Positions 29,021-38,957 of a DNA stretch of 64,000 bases are shown piece after piece (positions within the stretch are counted from its first letter, which is position 1; each line of letters starts with the position of its first letter). The position numbers and the translations under genes were made by a program. The notes beneath the pieces were generated by a model. That model was not told the origin of the DNA. It searched no databases and saw nothing but the letters and a program-made list of their open reading frames with translations. This stretch comes from Candidatus Accumulibacter necessarius (GTDB lineage Bacteria > Pseudomonadota > Gammaproteobacteria > Burkholderiales > Rhodocyclaceae). Location of the stretch: positions 19,371-83,370 of the forward strand of contig JAFLDL010000020.1 of assembly GCA_017302435.1 (NCBI GenBank). The letters are read 5' to 3'.

Positions 29021-31126
29021 ATGACCCGCAAGATTCTCGTCACCTCCGCCCTGCCGTATGCCAACGGCGCAATTCACCTGGGTCATCTGGTCGAGTACAT
29101 CCAGACCGACATCTGGGTGCGTTTCCAGAAGATGCGTGGTCATCAGTGCTGGTACGTCTGCGCCGACGACACGCACGGCACGCCGATCATGCTGCGTGCC
29201 GAGAAGGAGGGCGTCACGCCCGAGGCGCTGATCGAGCGCGTTCATGGCGAGCATACACGCGACTTCGCCGGCTTCCACGTCCGCTTCGACAACTACTACA
29301 CCACCCATTCCGAAGAAACCCGAGCCTGCGCCAACGAAATCTACACTCGCCTGCAGGCGGCCGGCCTGATCGAGACGCGCACCATCGAGCAGTATTACGA
29401 CCCGGTCAAGCAGATGTTCCTGCCTGATCGCTTCATCAAGGGTGAATGTCCGAAATGCGGAGCCCATGACCAGTACGGTGACAACTGCGAGAGCTGCGGT
29501 GCGGCGTACGCGGCCAACGAGCTGAAGAACCCCTACTCTGCGGTTTCCGGCGCCAGGCCGGAGCTGCGTCAATCCGAACATTTCTTCTTCCGGCTTTCCG
29601 ATCCGCGCTGCCAGGCCTTCCTGCGCCGCTGGACGCAGGGCGAAGGCCGGCTGCAGAACGAAGCCGCCAACAAGCTGCAGGAGTGGCTTGGCAGCGAGGG
29701 CGACAACCGGCTCACCGACTGGGACATCTCGCGCGATTCTCCCTACTTCGGCTTCGAAATCCCCGACGCACCCGGCAAGTATTTCTACGTCTGGCTTGAC
29801 GCGCCGATCGGCTACATGGGCGCGTTCAGGAATCTCTGCGACCGGCAGGGGCTCGATTTCGACGAGTACTGGCGGCCGGATTCGGCCACCGAGCTGTATC
29901 ACTTCATCGGCAAGGACATCCTCTACTTTCATGCGCTGTTCTGGCCGGCGGAACTGGCACACGCCGGCTACCGCACGCCGAGCAAGGTCTTCGCGCACGG
30001 CTTCCTGACCGTCGATGGCGCCAAGATGTCCAAGTCGCGCGGCACCTTCATCACCGCCGAAAGCTACCTGGCGCAGGGCCTCGACCCCGAGTGGCTGCGC
30101 TACTACTATGCTGCCAAGCTCTCGGCTTCAATGGAGGACATCGACCTCAACCTCGAAGATTTCATCGCGCGCGTCAATTCCGACCTGGTCGGCAAGTTCG
30201 TGAACATCGCCAGCCGTTCGGCGGGCTTCATCGTCAGGCACTTCGCCGGCCAGCTGTGCACCTGCGACGAATCGTTGCCGGCGATCCAGGCCATCCGCGA
30301 ACGCCGTGCGGCGATCGCCGATCACTACGAAGCGCGCGAGTTCGGCAAGGCGATCCGCGAGATCATGGCCCTCACCGACCTCGCCAATCAGTACGTCGAC
30401 AGTGTCAAGCCCTGGGAACTGGCCCGCCAGCCCGATCGCGCCAGCGAATTGCAGGCCGCGTGCAGCAACTCGTTGAACCTCTTCCGGTTGTTGGCCATCC
30501 TGCTCAAGCCGGTCCTTCCGGCGCTCAGCGCCAAGGCCGAAGCCTTCCTCAACGTCGCTCCCTTTGTCTGGGACGACGGTGGCAGCGTCCTCGCCGCCGG
30601 GCACGCGATCAACGCTTATCGGCACCTGCTGACGCGCGTGGACAAGAAACAGATCGATGCGCTGGTCGAGGCCAACCGCGAATCGCTGACGGCAGTGCCG
30701 CAGGCGGCGCCGCAGAAACACGCCGAGCACCAGGAGAAGGCGGCTGCCGTTGCCGTCGCCCAGGCGGCTGTCGGCACCGTCGCCGGGCCGCACATCAGCA
30801 TCGACGATTTCATGAGCGTCGACCTGCGCATCGCGCGCATCAGCGAGGCCAACCAAGTCGAAGGCGCCGACAAGCTCGTCCGCCTGCTGCTCGACATCGG
30901 CCCGCTTGGCACGCGGCAGGTGTTTGCCGGCATCAAGTCGGCCTACGATCCGGCCACGCTGGTCGGCCGGCTGACGGTGATGGTTGCCAATTTGGCGCCG
31001 CGCAAGATGAAGTTCGGCCTGTCCGAGGGCATGGTCCTGGCTGCGTCGGACCCCGACGGGCAGGTGCCCGGCATCTTTCTGCTCTCGCCCGACAGCGGCG
31101 CCCAGCCCGGCATGCGCGTCAAGTAG
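29021..31126 (+). CDS. metG: Methionyl-tRNA synthetase
   Basis: 701 residues. Class I motifs: HLGH near residue 20 (as HIGH) and KMSKS near residue 337. A four-Cys zinc knuckle CPKCG...CESCG is near residues 146-165. The C-terminal ~105 residues form the tRNA-binding OB fold ([15 protein letters not shown] onward) used for dimerisation. An alanine-rich linker joins the two parts. Full length for the long bacterial type. Confidence 0.97.
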   Translation: MTRKILVTSALPYANGAIHLGHLVEYIQTDIWVRFQKMRGHQCWYVCADDTHGTPIMLRAEKEGVTPEALIERVHGEHTRDFAGFHVRFDNYYTTHSEETRACANEIYTRLQAAGLIETRTIEQYYDPVKQMFLPDRFIKGECPKCGAHDQYGDNCESCGAAYAANELKNPYSAVSGARPELRQSEHFFFRLSDPRCQAFLRRWTQGEGRLQNEAANKLQEWLGSEGDNRLTDWDISRDSPYFGFEIPDAPGKYFYVWLDAPIGYMGAFRNLCDRQGLDFDEYWRPDSATELYHFIGKDILYFHALFWPAELAHAGYRTPSKVFAHGFLTVDGAKMSKSRGTFITAESYLAQGLDPEWLRYYYAAKLSASMEDIDLNLEDFIARVNSDLVGKFVNIASRSAGFIVRHFAGQLCTCDESLPAIQAIRERRAAIADHYEAREFGKAIREIMALTDLANQYVDSVKPWELARQPDRASELQAACSNSLNLFRLLAILLKPVLPALSAKAEAFLNVAPFVWDDGGSVLAAGHAINAYRHLLTRVDKKQIDALVEANRESLTAVPQAAPQKHAEHQEKAAAVAVAQAAVGTVAGPHISIDDFMSVDLRIARISEANQVEGADKLVRLLLDIGPLGTRQVFAGIKSAYDPATLVGRLTVMVANLAPRKMKFGLSEGMVLAASDPDGQVPGIFLLSPDSGAQPGMRVK

Positions 31127-31132
31127 GCCGGC

Positions 31133-31387
31133 ATGGACAGTGGACAGCGCCCGCCGGTCACGCTGAAAGTGATGTTCTACGCGTTGCTCGACGCCGCCGG
31201 CATGCTCATCTTCGCCAGCGGCCTGATGTGGCTGGTCCGGCAGCAAACGCTGTTCATCCCCGGTTTCCCGACCAGTACGGCCAGCGCGGTGGTCACTGTC
31301 GCCTCCGGGATCGCCCTGATGGTCTGGTCAGCGGCGCGGATTCTGCGCGAACTCGCCAGACCGCGGTCTGACAGCAAGCGCTCCTGA
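31133..31387 (+). CDS. Small inner-membrane protein
   Basis: 84 residues, two predicted membrane segments (about 13-33 and 45-66) and a basic C-terminus. Starts 7 bp after metG and is probably cotranscribed. Not recognised; function unknown. Confidence 0.6.
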   Translation: MDSGQRPPVTLKVMFYALLDAAGMLIFASGLMWLVRQQTLFIPGFPTSTASAVVTVASGIALMVWSAARILRELARPRSDSKRS

Positions 31388-31443
31388 AGCGCAGTGTTGG
31401 CCGAGGCCCTTGCTGCACACAGGCCGAAGCGCCTACCGGATGC

Positions 31444-32037
31444 TCAATACTCTGCTTTCGGCAACCTCTGGACCAGCTCGTCCCAGCTAACGGAAACCCC
31501 TGGCAACACCCCGACCGCGGTTTCTCCGTTCAACTCGAGGACTTCCGGCTTGCCATACTCTCCATCCCGCAAGCGATAGACAGTGATCATCCGGTCAATC
31601 GGATGCACCAGCCAGTATTCCCGGACCCCGGAGCGTTCGTAGACCCGCCGCTTCCACACGTGATCGTGGCTGGCGGTGGACGACGACAATACTTCCACCA
31701 CCAGGTCCGGCGCTCCGCGCACGCCGCGACGGTCGAGGCGAGACGGGTCGCAGACCACCAGAACGTCCGGCTGCAAGACCGTATCGACCTGGTCGTCAGC
31801 CTCGTCGGCCTTGGGCAGGCGGACATCTACCGGCGCGATGAAGGCGCGGCAGGATTTCCCTTGCAGCGCCTGCCGGAGCTGGAAGTAGATTTCACCGACG
31901 ACGTCCTGATGTGCCAGCGTTGGCGCAGGCGCCATCAGGTAGGCCGTGCCGTCGATCAGCTCGTAACGAAGGTCTTCCGACCACGCGAGGTAGTCGGCGT
32001 ACGTGTGGTAGCGATCATCACGAAGTGCCAGGCCCAT
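31444..32037 (-). CDS. Uma2-family nuclease (DUF820, PD-(D/E)XK)
   Basis: 197 residues from the ATG at 32037, chosen because AGGAGAGG lies at good spacing before it. The fold is PD-(D/E)XK-like: YELIDGTAYLM at the N-terminus, QPDVLVVCD and APDLVVEVLSSST as catalytic strands, then the VKR-type lysine region (WKRRVYERSGVREYWLV). Uma2 proteins are common in Cyanobacteria and some Proteobacteria; role unknown, possibly tied to mobile DNA. Ends beside the metG operon. Confidence 0.85.
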   Translation of the reverse strand: MGLALRDDRYHTYADYLAWSEDLRYELIDGTAYLMAPAPTLAHQDVVGEIYFQLRQALQGKSCRAFIAPVDVRLPKADEADDQVDTVLQPDVLVVCDPSRLDRRGVRGAPDLVVEVLSSSTASHDHVWKRRVYERSGVREYWLVHPIDRMITVYRLRDGEYGKPEVLELNGETAVGVLPGVSVSWDELVQRLPKAEY

Positions 32038-32099
32038 GCGACCTCTCCTCAATGGGGACGCTGAACGGCCGAGTATACCCCGCCTGAAACTGCCGATGC

Positions 32100-32490
32100 G
32101 TGCACCGCGCTGGCGATGCCGGCGGTGATCGGCTCACCGGCATCGCCGCCATTACGCCACAAGAGCAGGCGAAAGGCGATCAACGCCGACGCCAGCAGTG
32201 GCCGTAGCGGCACCAGCCAGAGCAAGCATGCGGGCGCTTGCGGCCAGCGCCGCAAACAAGGCGTCGAGGTCGCTCGCTGGCTTGTCACCAGGGCCTGCTC
32301 GGCGAATACCAGCAGCCGCATAGGCCCATGGATCTCGACCCTCTGCAGCGGCAGGCCGACAGGGCGGATGTGGCGCCCTGCATCACGCCGAATAGCCCGG
32401 CCAGGTTGTGCGTTACCTTGCTGCCGCAGCCGTAGCTTTTGTTATTGACTGTCGAAAAGGCGTGCTCGACGTTGATTCCGGCGCCCACCG
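32100..32490 (-). pseudogene. Decayed dabA 3' end fused to decayed dabB 5' end
   Basis: The minus strand encodes SVGAGINVEHAFSTVNN then KSYGCGSKVTHNLAGLFGV, close to the DabA C-terminal region at about 44,830-44,960. After a frame change it reads MRLLVFAEQAL. It then jumps past about 260 bp of the dabA 3' end to the final residues VTSQ and the DabB N-terminus (DLDALFAALAASAR, GGDAGEPITAGIASA). At the junction the overlapping dabA stop/dabB start (ATGA in the intact copy) has become GCGA, so both signals are lost. It is therefore a non-functional relic of a second dabA-dabB pair in the same orientation as the intact locus. Confidence 0.88.
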
Positions 32491-33069
32491 ATTCCGGGGA
32501 CAGTATCTGCAACTCAAGGCCACTGCGGGTGTCCGCTGCCCGCTCGACTGCGAACCCGGGCCGGAGAAGCACGAGTGTCTGCACCGGGTTGGCGGCTGCC
32601 AGTGGTTCGCAAAACCGGAGCGACCGCTGTCAATCGGATCCGTCCGTTCGCGCTCGGCTCCAGGTTGCTCGTCTGGCTGGCGGTGCCAAACCATAAGCGG
32701 TCACTGAGTTTTCGTGGTCAGCTGACGGCAAACGACCCCAAGCGGTCGATCAGCCTTCTCCAAACCGGCCAGTTAGCCAAGTCCAGATTCTGCGAACTGG
32801 AATGTTCCGAAGCGGCCATTGGCGATGGGCGCGGCTCTTTTCGGCCACGCCTTTGGAGCCAAAAGATGACCAATTTCCGCCTGCCGGTAGTGGCAAAAGC
32901 TCTGTTCAGGCCTCAGTAATGCCGGCCCCAAGAGTTACGTGGCGGCTTTCGGAGAGTTTCTTGGCACGCAAGCCATTGATTCAGCGATAGGTTTGTTTTG
33001 GCCCGTTAAACATGGGATAAGGCCCCGCTTGGCCAGGCTTTGTGCTTTCCGAAGCTTGACCTCGTCGGC
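32491..33069. other. Gene-poor stretch right of the dab relic
   Basis: About 580 bp with no credible gene. Codon periodicity is lost and short motifs such as AGCGGTC and CGGCC recur. The tctA stop lies at its right edge. Likely decayed DNA; nothing else recognised. Confidence 0.5.
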
Positions 33070-34581
33070 TCAGTCCGCTTCCTGGAACGTCTTCTGGCGT
33101 TTGGACTTGATCGCCGGCAACGTCGCGATGCCTAACACCGCCAGGGCCGCAAGCAGCAGGCCGAGCGAGAGCGGGCTTGTGACGAAAGTGGTCGGGTCGC
33201 CGCGCGACAGCAGCATCGCCCGCCGCAGGTTCTCCTCCATCATCGGGCCGAGGATGAAGCCCAGGATCAGCGGTGCGGGCTCGCAGCGCAGCTTGTAGAA
33301 CAGATAACCCAGCGCGCCGAAGAAGACGGTCATTAACACGTCGAAGGTCGTGTTATTGATCGAGTAGACGCCGATACAGCAGAACGCCAGGATTGCTGGA
33401 TACAGCAGCCGGTACGGCACCTTCAGCAACTGGATCCACAGCCCGATCAGCGGTAGGTTCAGGATCACCAGCATCAGGTTGCCGATCCACATAGAGGCAA
33501 TCAGGCCCCAGAAGAGCGTCGGATTGCTCGTCATCACCTGCGGGCCGGGCTGGATGTTGTGGATCGTCATCGCGCCGATCATCAACGCCATCACTGCGTT
33601 GGGTGGTATGCCAAGCGTCAGCATCGGGATGAACGAGGTCTGCGCGCCCGCGTTGTTGGCCGACTCTGGGCCGGCGACGCCGCGGATGTTGCCTTTGCCG
33701 AATGGCGGATCGGAATTCGGACCCGCGAGTTTCTTTTCGACCGCGTACGCCGCAAAGGACGCGAGCAGCGCGCCGCCGCCAGGCAGTATGCCAAGAATCG
33801 AACCCAGGAGCGTGCCGCGCGCGACCGCCGGCGCCGCCTCCTTCATCTCCTTGACGGTCGGCATGACCGAGCCGACATTGTTGGCCAACACCTCGCGCTG
33901 GCCTTTCTTCTCCACATTGGCGATGATCTCGGCAAAGCCGAACACGCCCATCGCCACCGCGACGAAGCCGATTCCGTCAGTCAGTTCTGGAATGCCGAAG
34001 CTGAAGCGTGACACGCCCGAGTTCACGTCGGTGCCGACCAATCCGAGCAGCAGCCCGAGCACGATCATTCCGATCGCCTTGACCAACGAACCCGACGCGA
34101 GAACGACGGCGCCGATCAGGCCCAGCAGCATCAGCGAGACGTATTCGGCAGGACCGAACTTGAACGCGAGTTCGGTCAGCGGCGGGGCAAACGCCGCGAC
34201 AAGAACCGTTGCGAAGGTTCCGGCAATAAATGAACCGATTGCCGCTGTACCGAGCGCCGCCCCCGCGCGACCCTGGCGCGCCATCTGGTAGCCGTCGAGA
34301 CAGGTCACGACGGAAGACGATTCACCGGGCAGATTGACCAGGATCGCCGTCGTCGAGCCGCCGTACTGCGCACCGTAGTAAATGCCGGCCAGCATGATCA
34401 GCGCCGAGGTCGGTTCCAGCGCGTAGGTGGTCGGCAGCAGCATGGCCAGGGTGGCGACCGGGCCGACGCCGGGCAGCACGCCGATCAGCGTGCCGATCAG
34501 GCAGCCGGCAAACGAATAAAAGAGATTCTGCGGGGTCAGCGCAGTGCCGAAGCCGATCGCGAGGTTGCCCAACAGTTCCAT
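33070..34581 (-). CDS. tctA: Tripartite tricarboxylate transporter, large permease TctA
   Basis: 503 residues, about twelve membrane segments. TctA hallmarks: GCLIGTLIGVLPGVGPVATLAMLLP near the N-terminus, PGESSSVVTCLDGYQMA, and a second GILPGGGALLASF repeat. Inner-membrane channel subunit importing C4/C6 carboxylates with TctB and a periplasmic Bug-type receptor. Last of the leftward run lysR-tctB-tctA. Confidence 0.95.
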   Translation of the reverse strand: MELLGNLAIGFGTALTPQNLFYSFAGCLIGTLIGVLPGVGPVATLAMLLPTTYALEPTSALIMLAGIYYGAQYGGSTTAILVNLPGESSSVVTCLDGYQMARQGRAGAALGTAAIGSFIAGTFATVLVAAFAPPLTELAFKFGPAEYVSLMLLGLIGAVVLASGSLVKAIGMIVLGLLLGLVGTDVNSGVSRFSFGIPELTDGIGFVAVAMGVFGFAEIIANVEKKGQREVLANNVGSVMPTVKEMKEAAPAVARGTLLGSILGILPGGGALLASFAAYAVEKKLAGPNSDPPFGKGNIRGVAGPESANNAGAQTSFIPMLTLGIPPNAVMALMIGAMTIHNIQPGPQVMTSNPTLFWGLIASMWIGNLMLVILNLPLIGLWIQLLKVPYRLLYPAILAFCCIGVYSINNTTFDVLMTVFFGALGYLFYKLRCEPAPLILGFILGPMMEENLRRAMLLSRGDPTTFVTSPLSLGLLLAALAVLGIATLPAIKSKRQKTFQEAD

Positions 34582-34602
34582 AGCCGTCTCCGCTGAGTCC
34601 GT

Positions 34603-35064
34603 CTAGTTCTTGAGGAACGCAGGCAGGACCGGGATCGTGAGCTTTAGCCCGATGATGAAGACGAGGTACGTGATCACGGCCATCACGATCGACAGGATGA
34701 TTGCTTCCTTCCAGCGGAACTCGTGGCTCGCAAAGCTGGAGATCACGATCAGCGCGAGCATGGACACCAGCAGGCCTGCCCAATGCAGTATTGCTGCATA
34801 GATGACCACCGCACCGAGCACCCATGCCAACTCGACGAAATGGAATCTCTCGAGCTTGCCGCCTTCTCCCGTGCGCCCGAGTCCGGCCAAGGCCACCAGC
34901 ACGCCGACAAGCGCGAGCAGCCCACCCAGCACGGTCGGGAAATACGCCGGCCCCATGACCTGTGCGGTACCAAAGTCATAGCGGGTCGCGAACGCCCCGA
35001 AAAACAGCCCGAACGCGATGAACATCACGCCTGACCAGAAGTCGGTTTCGTTTCTGATTTTCAC
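34603..35064 (-). CDS. tctB: Tripartite tricarboxylate transporter, small subunit TctB
   Basis: About 153 residues, four membrane segments. The best start is GTG at 35064 (N-terminus MKIRNETDFWSGVMF), with GGGAG six bases before it; the ATG six bases upstream would have no room for a ribosome site. FGLFFGAFATRYDFGTAQVMGPAYFP is typical of TctB. Twenty-one bases separate it from tctA. Confidence 0.85.
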   Translation of the reverse strand: MKIRNETDFWSGVMFIAFGLFFGAFATRYDFGTAQVMGPAYFPTVLGGLLALVGVLVALAGLGRTGEGGKLERFHFVELAWVLGAVVIYAAILHWAGLLVSMLALIVISSFASHEFRWKEAIILSIVMAVITYLVFIIGLKLTIPVLPAFLKN

Positions 35065-35124
35065 TTCCATCTCCCGCAGTTGCTGCGCGCTTGGCAAGCC
35101 TGTTGGGACATCTTCGTGGTCAGT

Positions 35125-36063
35125 CTATGGTTCGGGCGGCCTGGAAATGGGAAACACTTCGCGCGCGTACTCCGACAGCATATCGCAAAAGGCCGTTGCG
35201 TAGGATGGCAGGGAACGCCGCTTGTCCCAGAAGACGGCCAGGTACTCGCGCAACGGTTCGCCCCCGTAGGTGACCCGGACGATGCGCAACGGATACCGAT
35301 CGATGCGAACTGCCGAGGGAACGATGGCTACACCGTGCCCTCTCTCAGCCATTGCCAGCAGCGTATGCGGTGTTCGGCTCTCGAAAACGATATTGGCCTC
35401 AATGCCTGCCAGACGGCAGGTTGCGTCGAAGATGCGGCGGGTTACGAAGCTGGTATCCAGCACAAGGAGCGGCTGGGCGGCGAGGTGGGCGATCTCGATC
35501 GCTCCGCTCTTTTCGAGCATCAACGGCGCATGCGAAGCGGCAAGCAGGTCTACCGCCTCTAGCGGGTGGCTCGCAAAGCGCTGATCGTCGGGCTGAACCA
35601 CGCGAAGCAGATTCTGGCCAAGGTGAATCTCGCCGCGCTCGAGCATTCCGAGGGTGTCGGACCACGCAATTGCCTCGATCACCTTGACCTGCACGTTGGG
35701 GTAACGCTGCGTGAATCGGTCCAGGAACCCGGAAAGGGTGCCTTCGATGAACTGAGGGGAGGCCGCTACCTTCAGTATGCCCGCGTCGCCGCGCCGAAGC
35801 TGTTGCGCGCGCTCGCCGATCGAGCTGGCGCAGTTCAACAAGCCACGGCAGTCGCCAAGCAACTGCTCGCCCTCGCCAGTCAGCACGAGACGGCGTCCTA
35901 CACGATCGAAGAGGTTAAGACCGAGCTCCTGCTCAAGATCGCGGATCTGCCGGGACAGGGCAGGCTGGGCAATGTGCAGACGTGCCGCCGCCTTGGAGAC
36001 GGTGCCCAGATCTGCAACGGTGACGAAGGTTCGCGCGTGTCGAAGGTCCATACTAGTGGTCAT
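35125..36063 (-). CDS. LysR-family regulator of the tct genes
   Basis: 312 residues. N-terminal winged HTH (residues ~6-65; ARTFVTVADLGTVSKAAARLHIAQPALSRQIRDLE) and a periplasmic-binding-like effector domain. Transcribed away from tctC and just upstream of tctB-tctA, so it is placed to control both directions from the shared promoter region. The effector is probably the transported carboxylate (inference). Confidence 0.9.
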   Translation of the reverse strand: MTTSMDLRHARTFVTVADLGTVSKAAARLHIAQPALSRQIRDLEQELGLNLFDRVGRRLVLTGEGEQLLGDCRGLLNCASSIGERAQQLRRGDAGILKVAASPQFIEGTLSGFLDRFTQRYPNVQVKVIEAIAWSDTLGMLERGEIHLGQNLLRVVQPDDQRFASHPLEAVDLLAASHAPLMLEKSGAIEIAHLAAQPLLVLDTSFVTRRIFDATCRLAGIEANIVFESRTPHTLLAMAERGHGVAIVPSAVRIDRYPLRIVRVTYGGEPLREYLAVFWDKRRSLPSYATAFCDMLSEYAREVFPISRPPEP

Positions 36064-36165
36064 GCCTGATCGGCATAAGTAACGAGAGGAATTCTATATT
36101 GGACTGCTAAACAGTATGGCGCCATAGTTGATGTGCAAACTGCGTTCCCTTATAAGGAGAAAGCC
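36064..36165. promoter_or_regulatory. lysR/tctC divergent promoter region
   Basis: 102 bp, clearly more AT-rich than its surroundings, between the divergent lysR and tctC. It includes a strong ribosome site (AAGGAG) ahead of the tctC GTG. An imperfect inverted pair around CTATATTGG...CAGTATGG is a candidate LysR box, but this is weak evidence. Confidence 0.45.
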
Positions 36166-37134
36166 GTGAAATCGATGCTCTTGATGCACGTACTTGCGCT
36201 CGGCCTGACCGTCGCGACATTCACCGCCGAAGCGCAGACCTGGCCGTCGAAACCGCTGAGGGCGATCGTGCCGGTCGCGCCCGGCAGCATGGCCGACATT
36301 GCCGCGCGTGTCGTGTTCGAACAGGTGTCGACGCAACTCGGGCAGCCCGTCATCGTCGAGAACCGTCCCGGCGCAGGGCAAACGATCGGTGCAAGCGTCG
36401 TTGCCAGGTCGGAACCCGATGGCTACACCCTCCTGGTCAACTCGTCCGCACACGCCATAGCGCCTTCGCTTCATCTGAACCTGAACTACCACCCGGCGCG
36501 GGACTTCGCTGCAGTCATCCCGCTCGGCATCCTGCCCAATGTCCTGGTCGTCCCGCCAGCCAAAGGGTGGAAGACAGTGGGCGCATTCGTCGCCGCAGCC
36601 AAGGCGACGCCTGGCGCGATGAATTACGCCTCAGCCGGTGTCGGGACTGCGACTCATCTCAGCGCGGAACGTTTCCGGTCGAGCGCGGGAATCGAGGCCG
36701 TGCATGTTCCACTCAAGGGCGGGTCGGAAGTTCTCACCGAGGTGATGACCGGACGGGTCGACTTCTTCTTCGGGCCCGTTGGCGTCGTGGCGCCTCGGGT
36801 TCGGGAAGGCAAGCTGACTGCGCTCTTGGTGAATGGCGCCCAACGCTCTTCCTTGCTGCCGGACGTGCCGACCACACTGGAGGCTGGCTTCGCCAATGCG
36901 GAATATCCGCTCTGGTTGGGCGTGTTTCTGCCGGCGAAGACTCCGCGCGGTATCGTGGAGAAGCTTCACCGCGAGACGCTCAAAGCGCTGCAAGAGCCCA
37001 AGGTGAAGAACAAGCTGGCGACACTAGGCATCGATCCGATGGTCATGGCCCCAACCGAGTTCGACGCGCATGTCGAGAAGGAGATTGCCGTCAACGCCGC
37101 GCTTGTCAACACGATTGGCTTGAAGCCGCAGTGA
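36166..37134 (+). CDS. tctC: Bug-family periplasmic receptor TctC
   Basis: 322 residues from GTG at 36166, chosen for AAGGAG at ideal spacing; it gives a normal signal peptide (LLMHVLALGLTVATFTAEA). Bug-type signature: WPSKPLRAIVPVAPGSMADIA at the mature start, then GQPVIVENRPGAGQTIGA and NYASAGVGTATHLSAE. Binds carboxylates in the periplasm and delivers them to TctAB. Encoded apart from tctBA on the opposite strand. Confidence 0.93.
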   Translation: MKSMLLMHVLALGLTVATFTAEAQTWPSKPLRAIVPVAPGSMADIAARVVFEQVSTQLGQPVIVENRPGAGQTIGASVVARSEPDGYTLLVNSSAHAIAPSLHLNLNYHPARDFAAVIPLGILPNVLVVPPAKGWKTVGAFVAAAKATPGAMNYASAGVGTATHLSAERFRSSAGIEAVHVPLKGGSEVLTEVMTGRVDFFFGPVGVVAPRVREGKLTALLVNGAQRSSLLPDVPTTLEAGFANAEYPLWLGVFLPAKTPRGIVEKLHRETLKALQEPKVKNKLATLGIDPMVMAPTEFDAHVEKEIAVNAALVNTIGLKPQ

Positions 37135-37217
37135 CAGACGACCAAACCTGAGGCCGACCGATCGGTAGCGGCAAAACCCGATGGGAGCTGTCGCCCGATG
37201 CATGTAACGAAGAACAC

Positions 37218-38024
37218 ATGGCGATTTCATCAACATTCGTTGCCTCGGACGGAGACGGTTACGAGGTCCAGATGGGCCGATGGAGCCGTCGTCTCGCGCC
37301 CTTGTTCATTGACTTCGCCGGGATTTCGGCAGCGGAGCGCGTCCTGGATGTCGGGTGCGGCACGGGCAATCTGAGTTTCAGTATTGCCCAGAACCCAGCC
37401 ATCGGCAGCGTGCGTGGCATTGATTTTTCGGCCGCTTACGTCGAGCACGCCAAGCGACGGAATCGCGATGCGCGCGTCGACTTCGAAGTGGGAGACGCTT
37501 GTACTCTGCCATTTCCGGACGCCTCGTATGACCACACCCTCTCGCTGCTGGTCCTGCAATTCATTCCGCAGGCCGATCTCGCAGTGCGCGAGATGCGGCG
37601 TGTCACGCGCCCGGGCGGAACTGTCGCCGCCGCGACGTGGGACACACGCGGAGGGCTCGTCTGCGCTCGTCTGATCTTCGATACGGCAGCCATGCTCGAT
37701 GTACAAGGAAATGAGGGCAGAGCGAGAGCGTACACCAAACCCATGAGTCGCCCCGGAGACTTGGCGCGCGCGTGGCGTGAGGCCGGTCTGGTTGATGTCG
37801 TGGACGGCATGCTGACGATCCGCATGGATTTTGCATCTTTTGCCGACTTCTGGGCACCCACGGAAGGCAAGGATGGACCGATCGCGGACTACGTCGGCAC
37901 CCTTGGCATGCAAGCGCGGGAAAACCTTCGAGACATGGTCAAGCTGGCGTATCTGGATGGAGAGGTCGATGGTTCACGGTCCTACGCCGCAACGGCCTGG
38001 GTCGTGAAAGGCAAAGTGCCATAG
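37218..38024 (+). CDS. Class I SAM-dependent methyltransferase
   Basis: 268 residues. SAM loop VLDVGCGTGNLSF near residue 42, acidic Asp in GIDFSAAYVEHA, and DATCTL-type motif (VGDACTLPFPDASYD). Resembles UbiE/type 11 small-molecule methyltransferases. Follows tctC on the same strand by 83 bp; relation to it unknown. Confidence 0.85.
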   Translation: MAISSTFVASDGDGYEVQMGRWSRRLAPLFIDFAGISAAERVLDVGCGTGNLSFSIAQNPAIGSVRGIDFSAAYVEHAKRRNRDARVDFEVGDACTLPFPDASYDHTLSLLVLQFIPQADLAVREMRRVTRPGGTVAAATWDTRGGLVCARLIFDTAAMLDVQGNEGRARAYTKPMSRPGDLARAWREAGLVDVVDGMLTIRMDFASFADFWAPTEGKDGPIADYVGTLGMQARENLRDMVKLAYLDGEVDGSRSYAATAWVVKGKVP

Positions 38025-38957
38025 TTGCTGGAACCACTGTGGCTTGGACCGGCACCGAACCTGTTCGGCGTCAGATCCCCATCGTAGTGTTGGCAGGGCC
38101 GACCTGCCGCCGACCTCGGAGAAGCCCCCTCAAGACAGCCAGCATTCCGCGATTGATCCGAATGGCTGGTTTGGGCCGATATGCTGGCAGTCGCAGCGAT
38201 GGGCGAGCGTCCGCAGTCGATGACATTGTTGGCGTGCATCATCCGAACTTGAGGGGTTGGCCGATCGTCCGCTCCTGGCCGGGTCGAGGCAGTGATGACG
38301 TCAATTTGCTCGGCGAATAGGGGCCCTTCGCCAGACGCCCACGACGCCCGAACTATTGAAACTGGATCGCAACGCCGACCGGCGGGTTGTGGCCGGGTTA
38401 AGCCATAGCAGGCCATAATCTCATTGCCGTAAAGCAGCCGCTCGCAGATGCCAACTTATCAAAATTTCGATGACATGACCAATGGCCGGTTCTGGCCGGT
38501 AGCCGACCGACGCCATCGTAGACCGGCTGACTGCTTTTCGGAGCGTTCCAGTCGATCAGGCAAGAAAGCCAACATGCCCAGCCCCAGCCGACTGACCGCC
38601 TACGATCGATCGCCCGGGGTCAACGTCGGCTTTGCAGAAGAACCTCCGCCGTCTGCCAGCGGCCGAAAACGACAGTTCGAGTTCTTGCGAAGCTGACGAT
38701 CGCAGAAAGAATCCGGATTGTCAGCCCAGAAACTGACGATGCACCGCGGGACCACCAATTCCAGACACGGACGATGTTTCCTTAAAGCCGTAATCCTCTG
38801 ACTGCCCTTTATACTCTGTCGGGGCCCTTCGAACGCCGCGCCTTGCAGGAATGGACGGGTATCAATCCTCTGGCTTGGACTGGAAGACCAGGCTGGCGGC
38901 TTACGGTGGCACCTCCTTCTGGTGTCCGATCTCCTTGATGAGGGCGGAGCAGCGCAA
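38025..38957. other. Gene-poor stretch
   Basis: 933 bp without a credible gene on either strand. It contains short recurring GGCCGGT/ACCGGC pieces, for example a nested GGCCGG repeat near 38,490. A possible -10 (TATACT) lies near 38,810. With 32,491-33,069 it brackets the tct block, which fits an inserted segment with decayed borders. No integrase or terminal repeats were found. Confidence 0.5.

Noticed and set aside
34603-35097. TTG start of tctB at 35097 or ATG at 35070
   Set aside because: The GTG at 35064 has the best ribosome site and gives the typical TctB N-terminus.
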